DNA from: Oscillospiraceae bacterium
Lineage (GTDB): Bacteria; Bacillota; Clostridia; Oscillospirales; Ruminococcaceae
Assembly (NCBI GenBank): GCA_018055565.1
Contig: JAGPHI010000076.1
Coordinates: forward strand, 1 to 5,844
Length of the DNA stretch: 5,844 bases
Reading direction: 5' to 3'
Shown here: piece by piece, positions 1 to 5,844 of the stretch
How positions within the stretch are numbered: the first letter of the stretch is position 1
How the letters are laid out: every line of letters starts with the position of its first letter
Program-made: the position numbers and the translations under genes
Notes under the pieces: generated by a model
What the model was told of the DNA's origin: nothing
What the model saw: the letters and a program-made list of their open reading frames with translations, nothing else
Databases searched by the model: none

Positions 1-1
1 A

Positions 2-466
2 TTTTCGGCTGTGCGCGTGGCTGTGGCGCTGTTTGGCGGCACGCCCACTTCGCGCCTTTTTATGAATGTGCGTGAAAAAGAAAGCCTATGCTATTATTGC
101 GCGGCGGGCTATTCGCAATTTACTGGTATGCTGATGGTAGACAGCGGCATTGAGCACAAAAACGCCGCAAAGGCCAAAGCCGCTATTTTGCGCGAACTAA
201 ACAACGTGATAAACGGCGACATTGCTGAAAAAGAGCTACGGGAAACCAAAGCCAGCCTAATCAATCATTTAACGGCGATGGAGGATAACCTTTCCTCGCT
301 GGAAAGCTGGCATTTTACCGAGCTTTTGGCTGGCACGCAGCACACGCCCGCCGAGGTGGCAAGCGAGATTAACGCCGTTACCGCCGCGGATATCAAAAAA
401 GCACTGCAACATTTTACGCTTAGTGTAAGCTATCTTTTAACAAGCGCGGAAAATGCCGCGCAATAG
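2..466 (+). CDS. yfmF: YfmF-type M16 family peptidase-like protein, C-terminal part (5' end outside window)
   Basis: The reading frame is open to the left edge (codons F-S-A precede the first GTG at 11), so this is the last ~154 residues of a longer protein; full YfmF proteins are about 420 residues. The visible part is the M16 C-terminal domain: a small-residue run GGTPTSRLF followed by NVREKESLCYY, the typical M16 sequence of this domain, then the long helical segment and a C-terminal stretch ending in SAENAAQ. The family is the B. subtilis YmfF type (called YfmF in NCBI family names, 'EF-P 5-aminopentanol modification-associated'). YfmF proteins normally lack the zinc motif and are thought to pair with YfmH, but the N-terminal half that would show this is not in the window. 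The neighbour yfmH starts 63 nt downstream, which fits the usual paired arrangement. Family assignment is firm; the biochemical role is not established. Confidence 0.87.
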   Translation, partial: FSAVRVAVALFGGTPTSRLFMNVREKESLCYYCAAGYSQFTGMLMVDSGIEHKNAAKAKAAILRELNNVINGDIAEKELRETKASLINHLTAMEDNLSSLESWHFTELLAGTQHTPAEVASEINAVTAADIKKALQHFTLSVSYLLTSAENAAQ

Positions 467-512
467 CAAAAGGCACAGGGGTATAGCGCCTTTATCAAAA
501 TGCCCCTGTTTG

Positions 513-518
513 AAAGGA
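513..518 (+). promoter_or_regulatory. Ribosome binding site that decides the yfmH start
   Basis: AAAGGA lies 11 nt upstream of GTG at 530. It sits downstream of the in-frame ATG at 500, so it cannot serve that ATG. No good Shine-Dalgarno sequence lies at normal distance before 500; the nearest G-rich stretch, near 477-482, is about 17 nt away. Confidence 0.55.
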
Positions 519-529
519 ATGACTGTATC

Positions 530-1822
530 GTGAAGCAAGTGTCAAGCGCAGTGCGCGATGCCACGCAATATGAAGAAATCCATTTAGAAAACGGGCTTAC
601 CGTGCTTATCAAGGAAATGCCCGAATTTATGGGCGTGCACGCGGTTTTTAGCACCAAATTTGGCAGCATCGACAGCGGCTTTACCGTTAATGGCGAAGCC
701 GTGCGCCTGCCTGCGGGCGTTGCGCATTTTTTAGAGCATAAAATGTTTGAAAACGAGGACGGGGATGCGTTTTCCCTGTACGCCAAAACTGGTGCATCGG
801 CAAACGCCTATACCGGCTTTGACAAAACCTCGTATATTTTTACGGCCACCGAGTGCATTGACGAAAGCCTTGATATTTTATTAAGCTTTGTATCCCATCC
901 CTATTTTACCGAAGACACCATTGCCAAAGAGCAGGGCATTATCGGGCAAGAGATACAAATGTATGACGATGCGCCCAATTGGCGGCTTTTGTTTGCCATA
1001 CAGGAATGCCTATATCATCAGCATCCCATTCGCGAGGATATCGCGGGCAGCATCGCATCCATTGCCGAAATTACGCCCGCGCTTTTATACGCTTGCACCG
1101 ACGCGTTTTATCGCCCGTCTAACATGGTGCTGGCGGCAGCGGGCAATATCACAAAGGCGCAGCTTTTATCCGCTTGCGAGCGCGCGCAGCTGCTGCCAAA
1201 AACAGGCGATGTAACGCGCACGGCGGTAAACGAGCCGCGCGAAATCCGCGAAAAAAGCAAAGAATTTACCATGTCGGTGGCAAAGCCGCTTTTGGGTGTT
1301 GGCTTTAAAGAGGATCCCGCACTTGGTGAAAGCGTTAAAAACGAAATCATCTGCTCGCTTTTAACAGATTTAATTATCGGCGAAATGACGCCGCTTTATC
1401 GCCGTTTATATGACGAGGGATTAATTAGCCCCGATTTTTCGGGCGAGTATTTAAACGTGCAGGGCGCGCTGACGCTTTTATTTTCGGGCGAAACCACCGA
1501 GCCGCAGGCCGTGCGCGATGCGCTGATGGCAGAGATTGCGCGCGTGCGGCGCGAGGGCGTATCGCGCGAGGTATTCACCCTGTGTAAAAACAGCATTTAC
1601 GGCGATTTAATTGCGAATTTGGAAAGCGTAGATGATGTGGCATCCGGCATGGCAAGCGCGTATTTTAAAGGGCACACTTTATATGACGAAATTGAAGCGC
1701 TGGCCTCTATCACGGCAGAAGAGGTGGACGCAATGCTGCAAAAAACGCTTTTGCCCGATGCCTGCGCCACCGTGATTATCCGCCCTATTGACGAGGACGC
1801 CCTTGCAGAAAATGCGGGGTAA
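530..1822 (+). CDS. yfmH: YfmH-type M16 family zinc metallopeptidase
   Basis: This is a 430-residue M16 (pitrilysin/insulinase clan) protein, near the usual ~425-430 for YfmH. Numbering from GTG 530, the inverted zinc motif HFLEH is at residues 66-70: His66 and His70 are predicted zinc ligands and Glu69 the catalytic base. The downstream EQGIIGQEIQMY stretch supplies Glu141 as the likely third ligand, with Glu134 the other conserved acid. The second M16 domain carries PLYRRLYDEGLIS around residues 288-300. No signal peptide or membrane segment is seen, so it is predicted to be cytoplasmic. An in-frame ATG at 500 would add ten residues (MPLFERNDCI), but the ribosome binding site lies inside that extension, so GTG 530 is preferred; 500 remains possible. 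It probably works with the upstream YfmF. NCBI names link the pair to EF-P 5-aminopentanol modification; the natural substrate is unknown to me. The active site looks intact. Confidence 0.9.
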   Translation: MKQVSSAVRDATQYEEIHLENGLTVLIKEMPEFMGVHAVFSTKFGSIDSGFTVNGEAVRLPAGVAHFLEHKMFENEDGDAFSLYAKTGASANAYTGFDKTSYIFTATECIDESLDILLSFVSHPYFTEDTIAKEQGIIGQEIQMYDDAPNWRLLFAIQECLYHQHPIREDIAGSIASIAEITPALLYACTDAFYRPSNMVLAAAGNITKAQLLSACERAQLLPKTGDVTRTAVNEPREIREKSKEFTMSVAKPLLGVGFKEDPALGESVKNEIICSLLTDLIIGEMTPLYRRLYDEGLISPDFSGEYLNVQGALTLLFSGETTEPQAVRDALMAEIARVRREGVSREVFTLCKNSIYGDLIANLESVDDVASGMASAYFKGHTLYDEIEALASITAEEVDAMLQKTLLPDACATVIIRPIDEDALAENAG

Positions 1823-1827
1823 TAAAT

Positions 1828-1833
1828 AGAGGA
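1828..1833 (+). promoter_or_regulatory. Ribosome binding site that decides the lgt start
   Basis: AGAGGA ends on the first base of the in-frame ATG at 1833, so it cannot drive that start. It is 11 nt upstream of ATG 1845, which is therefore the more likely initiator. It lies just after the yfmH stop codon at 1820-1822. Confidence 0.6.
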
Positions 1834-1844
1834 TGGTTTGTACA

Positions 1845-2888
1845 ATGAGTAATTTTGTAGAATTTCCAAAGCTGGGTATCGGCTTTACAGTAAACCGCGT
1901 TGCCTTTTCCATTGGCGATTTTAACGTGTATTGGTATGGTGTTTTAATCGGGCTTGGGATGCTTTTGGCGCTTTTATTTGCGTTTCGCAAAGCAAAAGAA
2001 TTTGGCATTGATGAAGACCGCATGATTGACGTGATTTTGCTTACTACGGTGTGCGCCGTGCTTTGCGCGCGCGCGTATTATGTGATTTTTGCGCCGTTTG
2101 AATATCAAAGCGTTTGGGATATGATTAATTTCCGCGACGGCGGCCTTGCCATATACGGCGCAGTGATTGGCGCGTTTTTGTTTGGCTATCCCATTTGCAA
2201 ATGGCGCAAGGTGCCTGCGTTGCCAATGTTTGACCTAACGGCGATGGGATTTTTAATTGGGCAAGGCATTGGGCGCTGGGGCAATTTTGTAAATCAAGAG
2301 GCCTTTGGCACCAACACTTCCCTACCGTGGGGCATGTACAGCCCCGCCACCGAAAGCTATCTCACCAGTGTGCAGGCTACCCTTGCCGCCGAAGGCGTTA
2401 TGGTAAACCCTGCCGCCCCCGTTCACCCCACGTTTTTGTATGAATCACTTTGGTGCCTAATTGGCTTTTTGCTTTTGCTGGCATATCATAAGCGCCGCCG
2501 TTTTGACGGCGAAATCATGCTGTTTTATGTAATGTGGTACGGGCTTGGCCGCTTTGTAATCGAGGGCTTGCGCACCGACAGTTTGATGACAGACTTTTTA
2601 GGCTTGCGCACCAGCCAGCTTGTGGCGGCGGTATCTGTGCTTGCCGCATTTGGGCTATGGGTGTATTTGCGCAAAAAGGGCGTGCGCCGCATATCGGCAG
2701 TGCCCCAAACAGCCAACACTGCGCAAGCGCCGCAAAGCGAAGGCGCAGTTGAAAGCGAAGCGCAAACCGCCTTACCCACAAACCCGCCCGAAGCCCCCGC
2801 CGAAATGCCCGCCGATGATACCGCTGCGCAAAACGCAGCCGACGATGACGCGCAAAGTAATCCACCACAATCAACGGAAAAGGAATGA
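1845..2888 (+). CDS. lgt: Prolipoprotein diacylglyceryl transferase (Lgt)
   Basis: Lgt moves the diacylglyceryl group of phosphatidylglycerol onto the lipobox cysteine of prolipoproteins, the first step of lipoprotein maturation, in the cytoplasmic membrane. The protein is 347 residues from ATG 1845 (351 from ATG 1833), against roughly 260-300 in many members. Visible motifs, numbered from 1845: YWYG near 29-32 (equivalent of E. coli Tyr26), GGLAIYG at 99-105, the family signature [13 protein letters not shown] at 143-155 with Arg144, Asn147 and Glu152, HPTFLYES at 194-201, and [15 protein letters not shown] at 232-246 with Tyr232, Arg236 and Glu240. Several hydrophobic helices fit the 7-helix fold. 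Two oddities: Tyr104 stands where E. coli has His103, and after the last helix (about 278) and a basic KKGVRR patch there is a ~65-residue Ala/Pro/Glu/Asp-rich tail. It follows yfmH by 22 nt and ends 5 nt before the preferred folD start, so it is probably cotranscribed with both. Confidence 0.96.
   Translation: MSNFVEFPKLGIGFTVNRVAFSIGDFNVYWYGVLIGLGMLLALLFAFRKAKEFGIDEDRMIDVILLTTVCAVLCARAYYVIFAPFEYQSVWDMINFRDGGLAIYGAVIGAFLFGYPICKWRKVPALPMFDLTAMGFLIGQGIGRWGNFVNQEAFGTNTSLPWGMYSPATESYLTSVQATLAAEGVMVNPAAPVHPTFLYESLWCLIGFLLLLAYHKRRRFDGEIMLFYVMWYGLGRFVIEGLRTDSLMTDFLGLRTSQLVAAVSVLAAFGLWVYLRKKGVRRISAVPQTANTAQAPQSEGAVESEAQTALPTNPPEAPAEMPADDTAAQNAADDDAQSNPPQSTEKE
2878..2884 (+). promoter_or_regulatory. 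Ribosome binding site that decides the folD start
   Basis: AAAAGGA lies inside the last codons of lgt. It directly abuts ATG 2885, leaving no spacer, and is 9 nt from the in-frame ATG at 2894, which is a normal spacing. Confidence 0.65.
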
Positions 2889-2893
2889 TAGAA

Positions 2894-3748
2894 ATGGCAC
2901 ATCTTGCACAGCAGATTAACGGCAAAGAAATTGCCGCCGCAGTAAAGCTGGACGCCGCCAAAAAAGTGGCCGCGCTTGCCGAAAAAGGCATCGGCGTAAA
3001 GCTGGTGGTGGTGCTGGTGGGTGAGGACCCCGCCAGCAGCGTATATGTGAACGGCAAAGCAAAAGACTGTGCCGAATGCGGCATCGCCTCCGATGTTCTG
3101 CGCCTGCCAGATGCCACCACCGAAGCCGCGCTTTTGGCGCTTTTAAATACGCTGAATGCCGATGCCGAGGTGAATGGCATTTTGGTGCAGCTGCCGCTGC
3201 CAAAGCATATCAATGAAAAAAACATCATCAACGCCATCGCCCCCGAAAAGGATGTGGACGGCTTTACGCCCGTCAACGTGGGGCGTATGGTAATTGGCGA
3301 TGATTGCTTTTTGCCCTGTACCCCTGCGGGCTGCATGGAATTAATCCGTTCAACCGGCGTGGATATCTGCGGCAAAGACGCTGTCGTCATCGGGCGCAGC
3401 AATATCGTGGGCAAGCCCGCCGCCTTGCTTTTAAGCGCGGCAAATGCCACGGTAACCATTTGCCATTCGCGCACGAAAAACCTTGTGGAAAAATGCGCTG
3501 CGGCTGATATTTTGATTGCCGCTGTGGGCAAAGCAGGCTTTGTAACAGGCGACATGGTAAAACCAGGCGCAATTGTAATTGATGTGGGCATTAACCGCGA
3601 TGAAAACGGCAAGCTTTGCGGCGATGTGGACTATGCTGCCGCTTGCGAAAAGGCCGCTTTTATCACCCCTGTGCCCGGCGGCGTGGGGCTGATGACGCGT
3701 GCTATGCTGATGCAAAACACCGTTAAGGCGGCAACGCCGAAGGAATAA
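2894..3748 (+). CDS. folD: Bifunctional methylenetetrahydrofolate dehydrogenase / methenyltetrahydrofolate cyclohydrolase (FolD)
   Basis: FolD converts 5,10-methylene-THF to 5,10-methenyl-THF with NADP+ and then hydrolyses it to 10-formyl-THF, supplying one-carbon units for purines and formyl-Met-tRNA in the cytoplasm. From ATG 2894 it has 284 residues, the usual length. Motifs in that numbering: YVNGK at 51-55 (Tyr51 and the catalytic Lys55), GILVQLPLP at 95-103, DVDGFTPVN at 120-128 (Asp122, folate binding), the nucleotide-binding GRSNIVGKP at 167-175, and PGGVGLMT at 261-268. The last differs from the common PGGVGPMT by one residue (Leu266). ATG 2885 overlaps the lgt stop as ATGA but has no spacer from the ribosome binding site; starting at 2894 gives [14 protein letters not shown], which matches the usual FolD N-terminus better. 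Last gene of the + strand operon. Assignment is very secure. Confidence 0.97.
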   Translation: MAHLAQQINGKEIAAAVKLDAAKKVAALAEKGIGVKLVVVLVGEDPASSVYVNGKAKDCAECGIASDVLRLPDATTEAALLALLNTLNADAEVNGILVQLPLPKHINEKNIINAIAPEKDVDGFTPVNVGRMVIGDDCFLPCTPAGCMELIRSTGVDICGKDAVVIGRSNIVGKPAALLLSAANATVTICHSRTKNLVEKCAAADILIAAVGKAGFVTGDMVKPGAIVIDVGINRDENGKLCGDVDYAAACEKAAFITPVPGGVGLMTRAMLMQNTVKAATPKE

Positions 3749-3766
3749 GCGCGCAATGTATCGCGC

Positions 3767-3850
3767 ATGCTTTGTGCAAGGCTTTGTGCAAGGCCGCTTT
3801 GTACCGTCTTTGTGCAAAGGCATTCTACCGCACTATGCTTTGTGCAAGGC
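3767..3850. repeat. Cluster of four 12-nt repeats CTTTGTGCAAGG/CTTTGTGCAAAG
   Basis: Copies lie at 3770-3781 and 3782-3793 (directly abutting, CTTTGTGCAAGG), 3808-3819 (CTTTGTGCAAAG) and 3838-3849 (CTTTGTGCAAGG). A partial copy, CTTTGTA, is at 3797-3803. The first and last copies share 16 identical bases (ATGCTTTGTGCAAGGC at 3767-3782 and 3835-3850). Each unit is a small near-palindrome, CTTTG-TG-CAAAG, perfect in the third copy. ATCGCGC at 3760-3766 and its complement GCGCGAT at 3851-3857 bracket the cluster. It begins 21 nt after the folD stop. The function is unknown: it could be noise from slippage, a small dispersed repeat, or an iterated binding site. Confidence 0.7.
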
Positions 3851-3886
3851 GCGCGATTGCGCAGCATTTTTTACTGATATACTTAA

Positions 3887-3924
3887 AAACAGGCTGGCCG
3901 CTAGTAAAAGCGGCCAGCCTGTTT
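3887..3924. terminator. Bidirectional intrinsic terminator between folD and trkH
   Basis: A perfect 16-bp inverted repeat: the left arm 3887-3902 begins AAACAGGCTGGCC, the right arm 3909-3924 is its exact complement, and the loop is the 6 nt AGTAAA. On the + strand the stem is followed by TGTTTGTTTG-type sequence, a broken U tract. On the - strand it is followed by the complement of CTTAAAAAC, giving TTTTT then AAG, a better tract. Its place between two convergent operons supports use in both directions, probably more efficient for the trkAH transcript. Confidence 0.9.
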
Positions 3925-3952
3925 GTTTGTGTGCACTTTGCGCAGGGCATCC

Positions 3953-5425
3953 TTAAATGGCAGTTTGCTCTTTTTGCTTTTTTTCATGCCCGCGCACATG
4001 CGCCGCAGACATCATCAGCAAAACAAGCGGATACAGCTCTAAACGGCCAAGCAACATATTGGCGCTTAAAATCAGCTTAGAAAAATCAGAAAACGCGCTA
4101 AAATTGCCCATAGGGCCCACCATACCGAGGCCAGGGCCGATATTGTTTAAGCAGGCCAGCATGGCGGTAAGATTGGTTTCTAAATCAAAGCCGTCCACGG
4201 TAAGCAGCAGCAAGGTGCCGCCCGCCACCAGCATGTACATAAAAAAGAAAAGCGAAATGCCCGAAATTGTTTGTTCTTCCACCGCTTTGCCGTCCACCTG
4301 CACAACACGCACAGCATTGGGGTGCAGCATATGATGCAATTCGCGCTTTAAGGCGCGCCAAAGCACCAAAAGCCGCCCCACTTTTAACCCGCCGCCCGTG
4401 CTGCCTGCACACGCGCCGCATAGCATCAGCAGCATCAGCACCGTGCGCGCCGTTTGCGGCCAAAGGTTAAAATCGGCCGTGGCATAGCCGGTGGTTGTAA
4501 TAATGGACGACACTTGAAACGATGCGTGCAAAAGCGCATCGGCAAAGCCATTGTAAAGCGGCAAAATAGTAACGGTAATAATGGCAATGCTAACGCCCAC
4601 AATGCCCAAATACATGCGCAGCTCGCTGTTGCGCAAGGCTCGGCCAAAATTTTTTATCAAAAGCAGATAATACACCCCAAAATTTACGCCAAATAAAAGC
4701 ATAAATATCGTAATGACCACTTCGATATAGGGGCTGTTATACGCCGCGATGCTGGTGTTTTTTACCGAAAACCCGCCCGTGCCTGCCGTGCCAAACGCAT
4801 GCACAAGGCTGTCGTAAAGGTTCATATTGCCAAACAGCAGCAGCACCACTTCAATTGCCGTAAGCGCAAAATAAATGCCGTATAAAATTTTGGCCGTATC
4901 GCGAAACTTGGGCATCAGTTTTTCAACAATGGGGCCGGGCATTTCTGCACGCAGCAAATGCATCGAGTTTGACCCTGCGGGCAAAACCACCATCATCAGC
5001 ACCAAAACGCCCATGCCGCCAATCCAATGCGTGAAGCTGCGCCAAAACAAAATGCCCTTGCTTAATGGCTCTACCGCTGGCAAAATGCTGGCGCCCGTTG
5101 TGGTAAAGCCACTAACGGTTTCAAAAAAGGCATCCACAAAATGCGGAATCTCGCCCGAAAAATAAAACGGCAACGCGCCAAAAATGCTCATTGTAATCCA
5201 CGAAAGCGCCACAATGGCAAAGCCCTCTTTTGCATAAAACGTGCGATGCACAGGCTTTACTAGCGCAAGCGCCAGCCCCGCCGCAAGCGTAAGCGCAATG
5301 CTAATCACAAATGCCCACGCGCTTTGCTCGTGATAGATAAACCCTACAGCGCACGGCAAAAGCATAAGCGCCGCTTCCATTATCAAAATGCGCCCTGTGA
5401 TGCGCAAAATCATTCGTTTATTCAT
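3953..5425 (-). CDS. trkH: TrkH family potassium uptake protein, pore-forming membrane subunit
   Basis: TrkH is the K+-translocating integral membrane subunit of the Trk/Ktr system and is gated by the cytoplasmic TrkA ring. At 490 residues it has the usual TrkH length. The four M1-P-M2 repeats can be followed by their pore loops: GFTTTGAS (106-113), GTAGTGGFS (212-220), SSIITTTGYATADF (306-319) and NNIGPGLG (427-434). The selectivity-filter glycines are Gly111, one of the glycines in GTGG (215-218), Gly313 and Gly430. GACAGSTGGGLKVGR (337-351), the intramembrane loop of the third repeat, is also present. About ten hydrophobic helices are visible, and the C-terminus is a short charged tail. 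The start at 5425 has AGAGGA 3 nt upstream, a tight but usable spacing; an internal Met5 at 5413 is less likely. It begins 15 nt after the trkA stop, so the two are surely cotranscribed. KtrB is the main alternative name, but length and partner favour TrkH. Confidence 0.95.
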   Translation of the reverse strand: MNKRMILRITGRILIMEAALMLLPCAVGFIYHEQSAWAFVISIALTLAAGLALALVKPVHRTFYAKEGFAIVALSWITMSIFGALPFYFSGEIPHFVDAFFETVSGFTTTGASILPAVEPLSKGILFWRSFTHWIGGMGVLVLMMVVLPAGSNSMHLLRAEMPGPIVEKLMPKFRDTAKILYGIYFALTAIEVVLLLFGNMNLYDSLVHAFGTAGTGGFSVKNTSIAAYNSPYIEVVITIFMLLFGVNFGVYYLLLIKNFGRALRNSELRMYLGIVGVSIAIITVTILPLYNGFADALLHASFQVSSIITTTGYATADFNLWPQTARTVLMLLMLCGACAGSTGGGLKVGRLLVLWRALKRELHHMLHPNAVRVVQVDGKAVEEQTISGISLFFFMYMLVAGGTLLLLTVDGFDLETNLTAMLACLNNIGPGLGMVGPMGNFSAFSDFSKLILSANMLLGRLELYPLVLLMMSAAHVRGHEKKQKEQTAI

Positions 5426-5440
5426 GCTTCCTCTTCACCA

Positions 5441-5844
5441 TCATAACAAGATGTCGTCAATGTCATCAAACTGTGTGTTGGTGGTAACCAAAATTACCCT
5501 GTCGCCCGCTTCCACCGTGTCGTTGCCCCCCGGTATCAACACGCTTTTGCCGCGCACAATGCCCGCAAACAGCACGCCAGGCCGCAATGACAGCTTTTTG
5601 ATTTTCACGCCCACCACGCGCGCATTGGCATTTACGCGAAACTCCAGCGCTTCTGCCGCATCGCCCAGCACCTTATACATCGTTTCTACCGCGCTGCCCA
5701 TTGTGTTTTGAATGGCGCGCACATAGCTTACAATGCGCTGTGCCGTAATATTTTTGGGTGAGATTACGCTATCCAGCCCCGTGCTGCTCATCAGCGATAT
5801 CAGCGACGGATTGTTTACCTTTGTAACCACTTTTGGCACGCCAT
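5441..5844 (-). CDS. trkA: Trk system potassium uptake protein TrkA, C-terminal part (5' end outside window)
   Basis: TrkA is the cytoplasmic nucleotide-binding subunit that gates TrkH. The frame is open at the right edge (a Gly codon precedes the GTG at 5839), so only the last ~133 residues are seen. Full TrkA is about 450 residues with two RCK_N/RCK_C pairs. The visible part starts in the second RCK_N domain (GVPKVVTKVNNPSL, then LDSVISPKNITAQRIVSYVR) and continues into a complete RCK_C domain (about the last 75 residues: ALEFRVNANARVVGVKIKKL, then LIPGGNDTVEAGDRVILVT). KtrA proteins have a single RCK pair and are about 220 residues; the SPKNITAQ-type linker is more typical of TrkA, but the missing N-terminal half would settle it. 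The protein ends in an acidic DDIDDILL. It stands directly upstream of trkH, the usual order. Confidence 0.9.
   Translation of the reverse strand, partial: GVPKVVTKVNNPSLISLMSSTGLDSVISPKNITAQRIVSYVRAIQNTMGSAVETMYKVLGDAAEALEFRVNANARVVGVKIKKLSLRPGVLFAGIVRGKSVLIPGGNDTVEAGDRVILVTTNTQFDDIDDILL

Larger units (their letters stand above)
3749..3952. other. Intergenic region between convergent folD and trkH
   Basis: This 204-bp stretch contains the CTTTGTGCAAGG repeat cluster, then an A/T-rich patch (about 3867-3889), then the terminator hairpin. Open frames crossing it are short, have no ribosome binding site, run through the terminator or into trkH, and resemble no protein, so no gene is called. 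Since both flanking genes point inward, no promoter for either is expected here. Confidence 0.75.

Noticed and set aside
2534..2919. + strand alternative frames through the lgt 3' end
   Set aside because: They are shadows of lgt in other frames, rich in Arg/Lys/Pro from the low-complexity tail; the lgt frame itself carries the conserved motifs up to about 2580 and runs on without frameshift.
2515..3612. Long 365-codon open frame on the - strand opposite lgt and folD
   Set aside because: It is antisense to two clearly conserved genes, has low-complexity Ser/Ala-rich sequence, resembles no family and arises from the codon bias of the GC-rich coding strand.
3767..3850. CRISPR array or plasmid iterons
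   Set aside because: The units are only 12 nt, spacing is irregular (0, 14 and 18 nt between copies), there are no cas or rep genes, and the flanks are ordinary chromosomal operons.
3431..3867. - strand open frames covering the folD 3' end and the repeat cluster
   Set aside because: They overlap conserved folD codons in antisense and show no protein-like features; the repeated residues mirror the 12-nt repeat.
3756..4080. Two overlapping + strand open frames in and past the folD-trkH gap
   Set aside because: They read through the repeats, the terminator hairpin and into the antisense of trkH, lack a ribosome binding site, and their Cys/Gln-rich repeats come only from the DNA repeat.
4424..4442. 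Recurring CATCAGCA-type triplet runs in the trkH region (also near 4009 and 4992)
   Set aside because: On the - strand these encode Leu/Met-rich membrane helices, so codon use explains them.

Overview
The window reads as a stretch of chromosomal housekeeping DNA from a Gram-positive anaerobe of the class Clostridia. I infer this from the gene order (two M16 peptidase-like genes, then lgt, then folD), the Firmicutes-type YfmF/YfmH pair, the strong AGGA-type ribosome binding sites and the moderate GC content. No species can be named from the sequence alone. All genes are intact except the two cut by the window edges. I see no mobile element, RNA gene or CRISPR array.

Left part, + strand (1-3748): a head-to-tail set that looks like one operon. 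It holds the 3' end of yfmF (M16-like protein), yfmH (M16 protein with an intact HxxEH zinc motif), lgt (prolipoprotein diacylglyceryl transferase) and folD (methylene-THF dehydrogenase/cyclohydrolase). The gaps are 63, 22 and 5 nt when starts are placed by ribosome binding site. For yfmH, lgt and folD the longest possible start lies too close to, or upstream of, the ribosome binding site, so a start 9-30 nt downstream is preferred in each case.

Middle (3749-3952): a gene-free stretch of about 200 bp. Its first half holds four copies of a 12-nt repeat, CTTTGTGCAAGG or CTTTGTGCAAAG, two of them directly abutting. Its second half holds a perfect 16-bp hairpin with A/T-rich flanks, a likely bidirectional terminator between the convergent gene sets.

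Right part, - strand (3953-5844): a two-gene potassium uptake operon read right to left. The C-terminal part of trkA (RCK regulatory subunit) is followed 15 nt later by trkH (pore-forming membrane subunit).

The two sets appear functionally unrelated: lipoprotein maturation, one-carbon metabolism and possible EF-P-associated M16 proteins on the left, and K+ uptake on the right. I found no convincing new biological system. The items most worth checking are the repeat cluster after folD, the 65-residue acidic Ala/Pro-rich tail on Lgt, and substitutions at two normally conserved positions (Lgt His103 equivalent to Tyr; FolD PGGVGP to PGGVGL).
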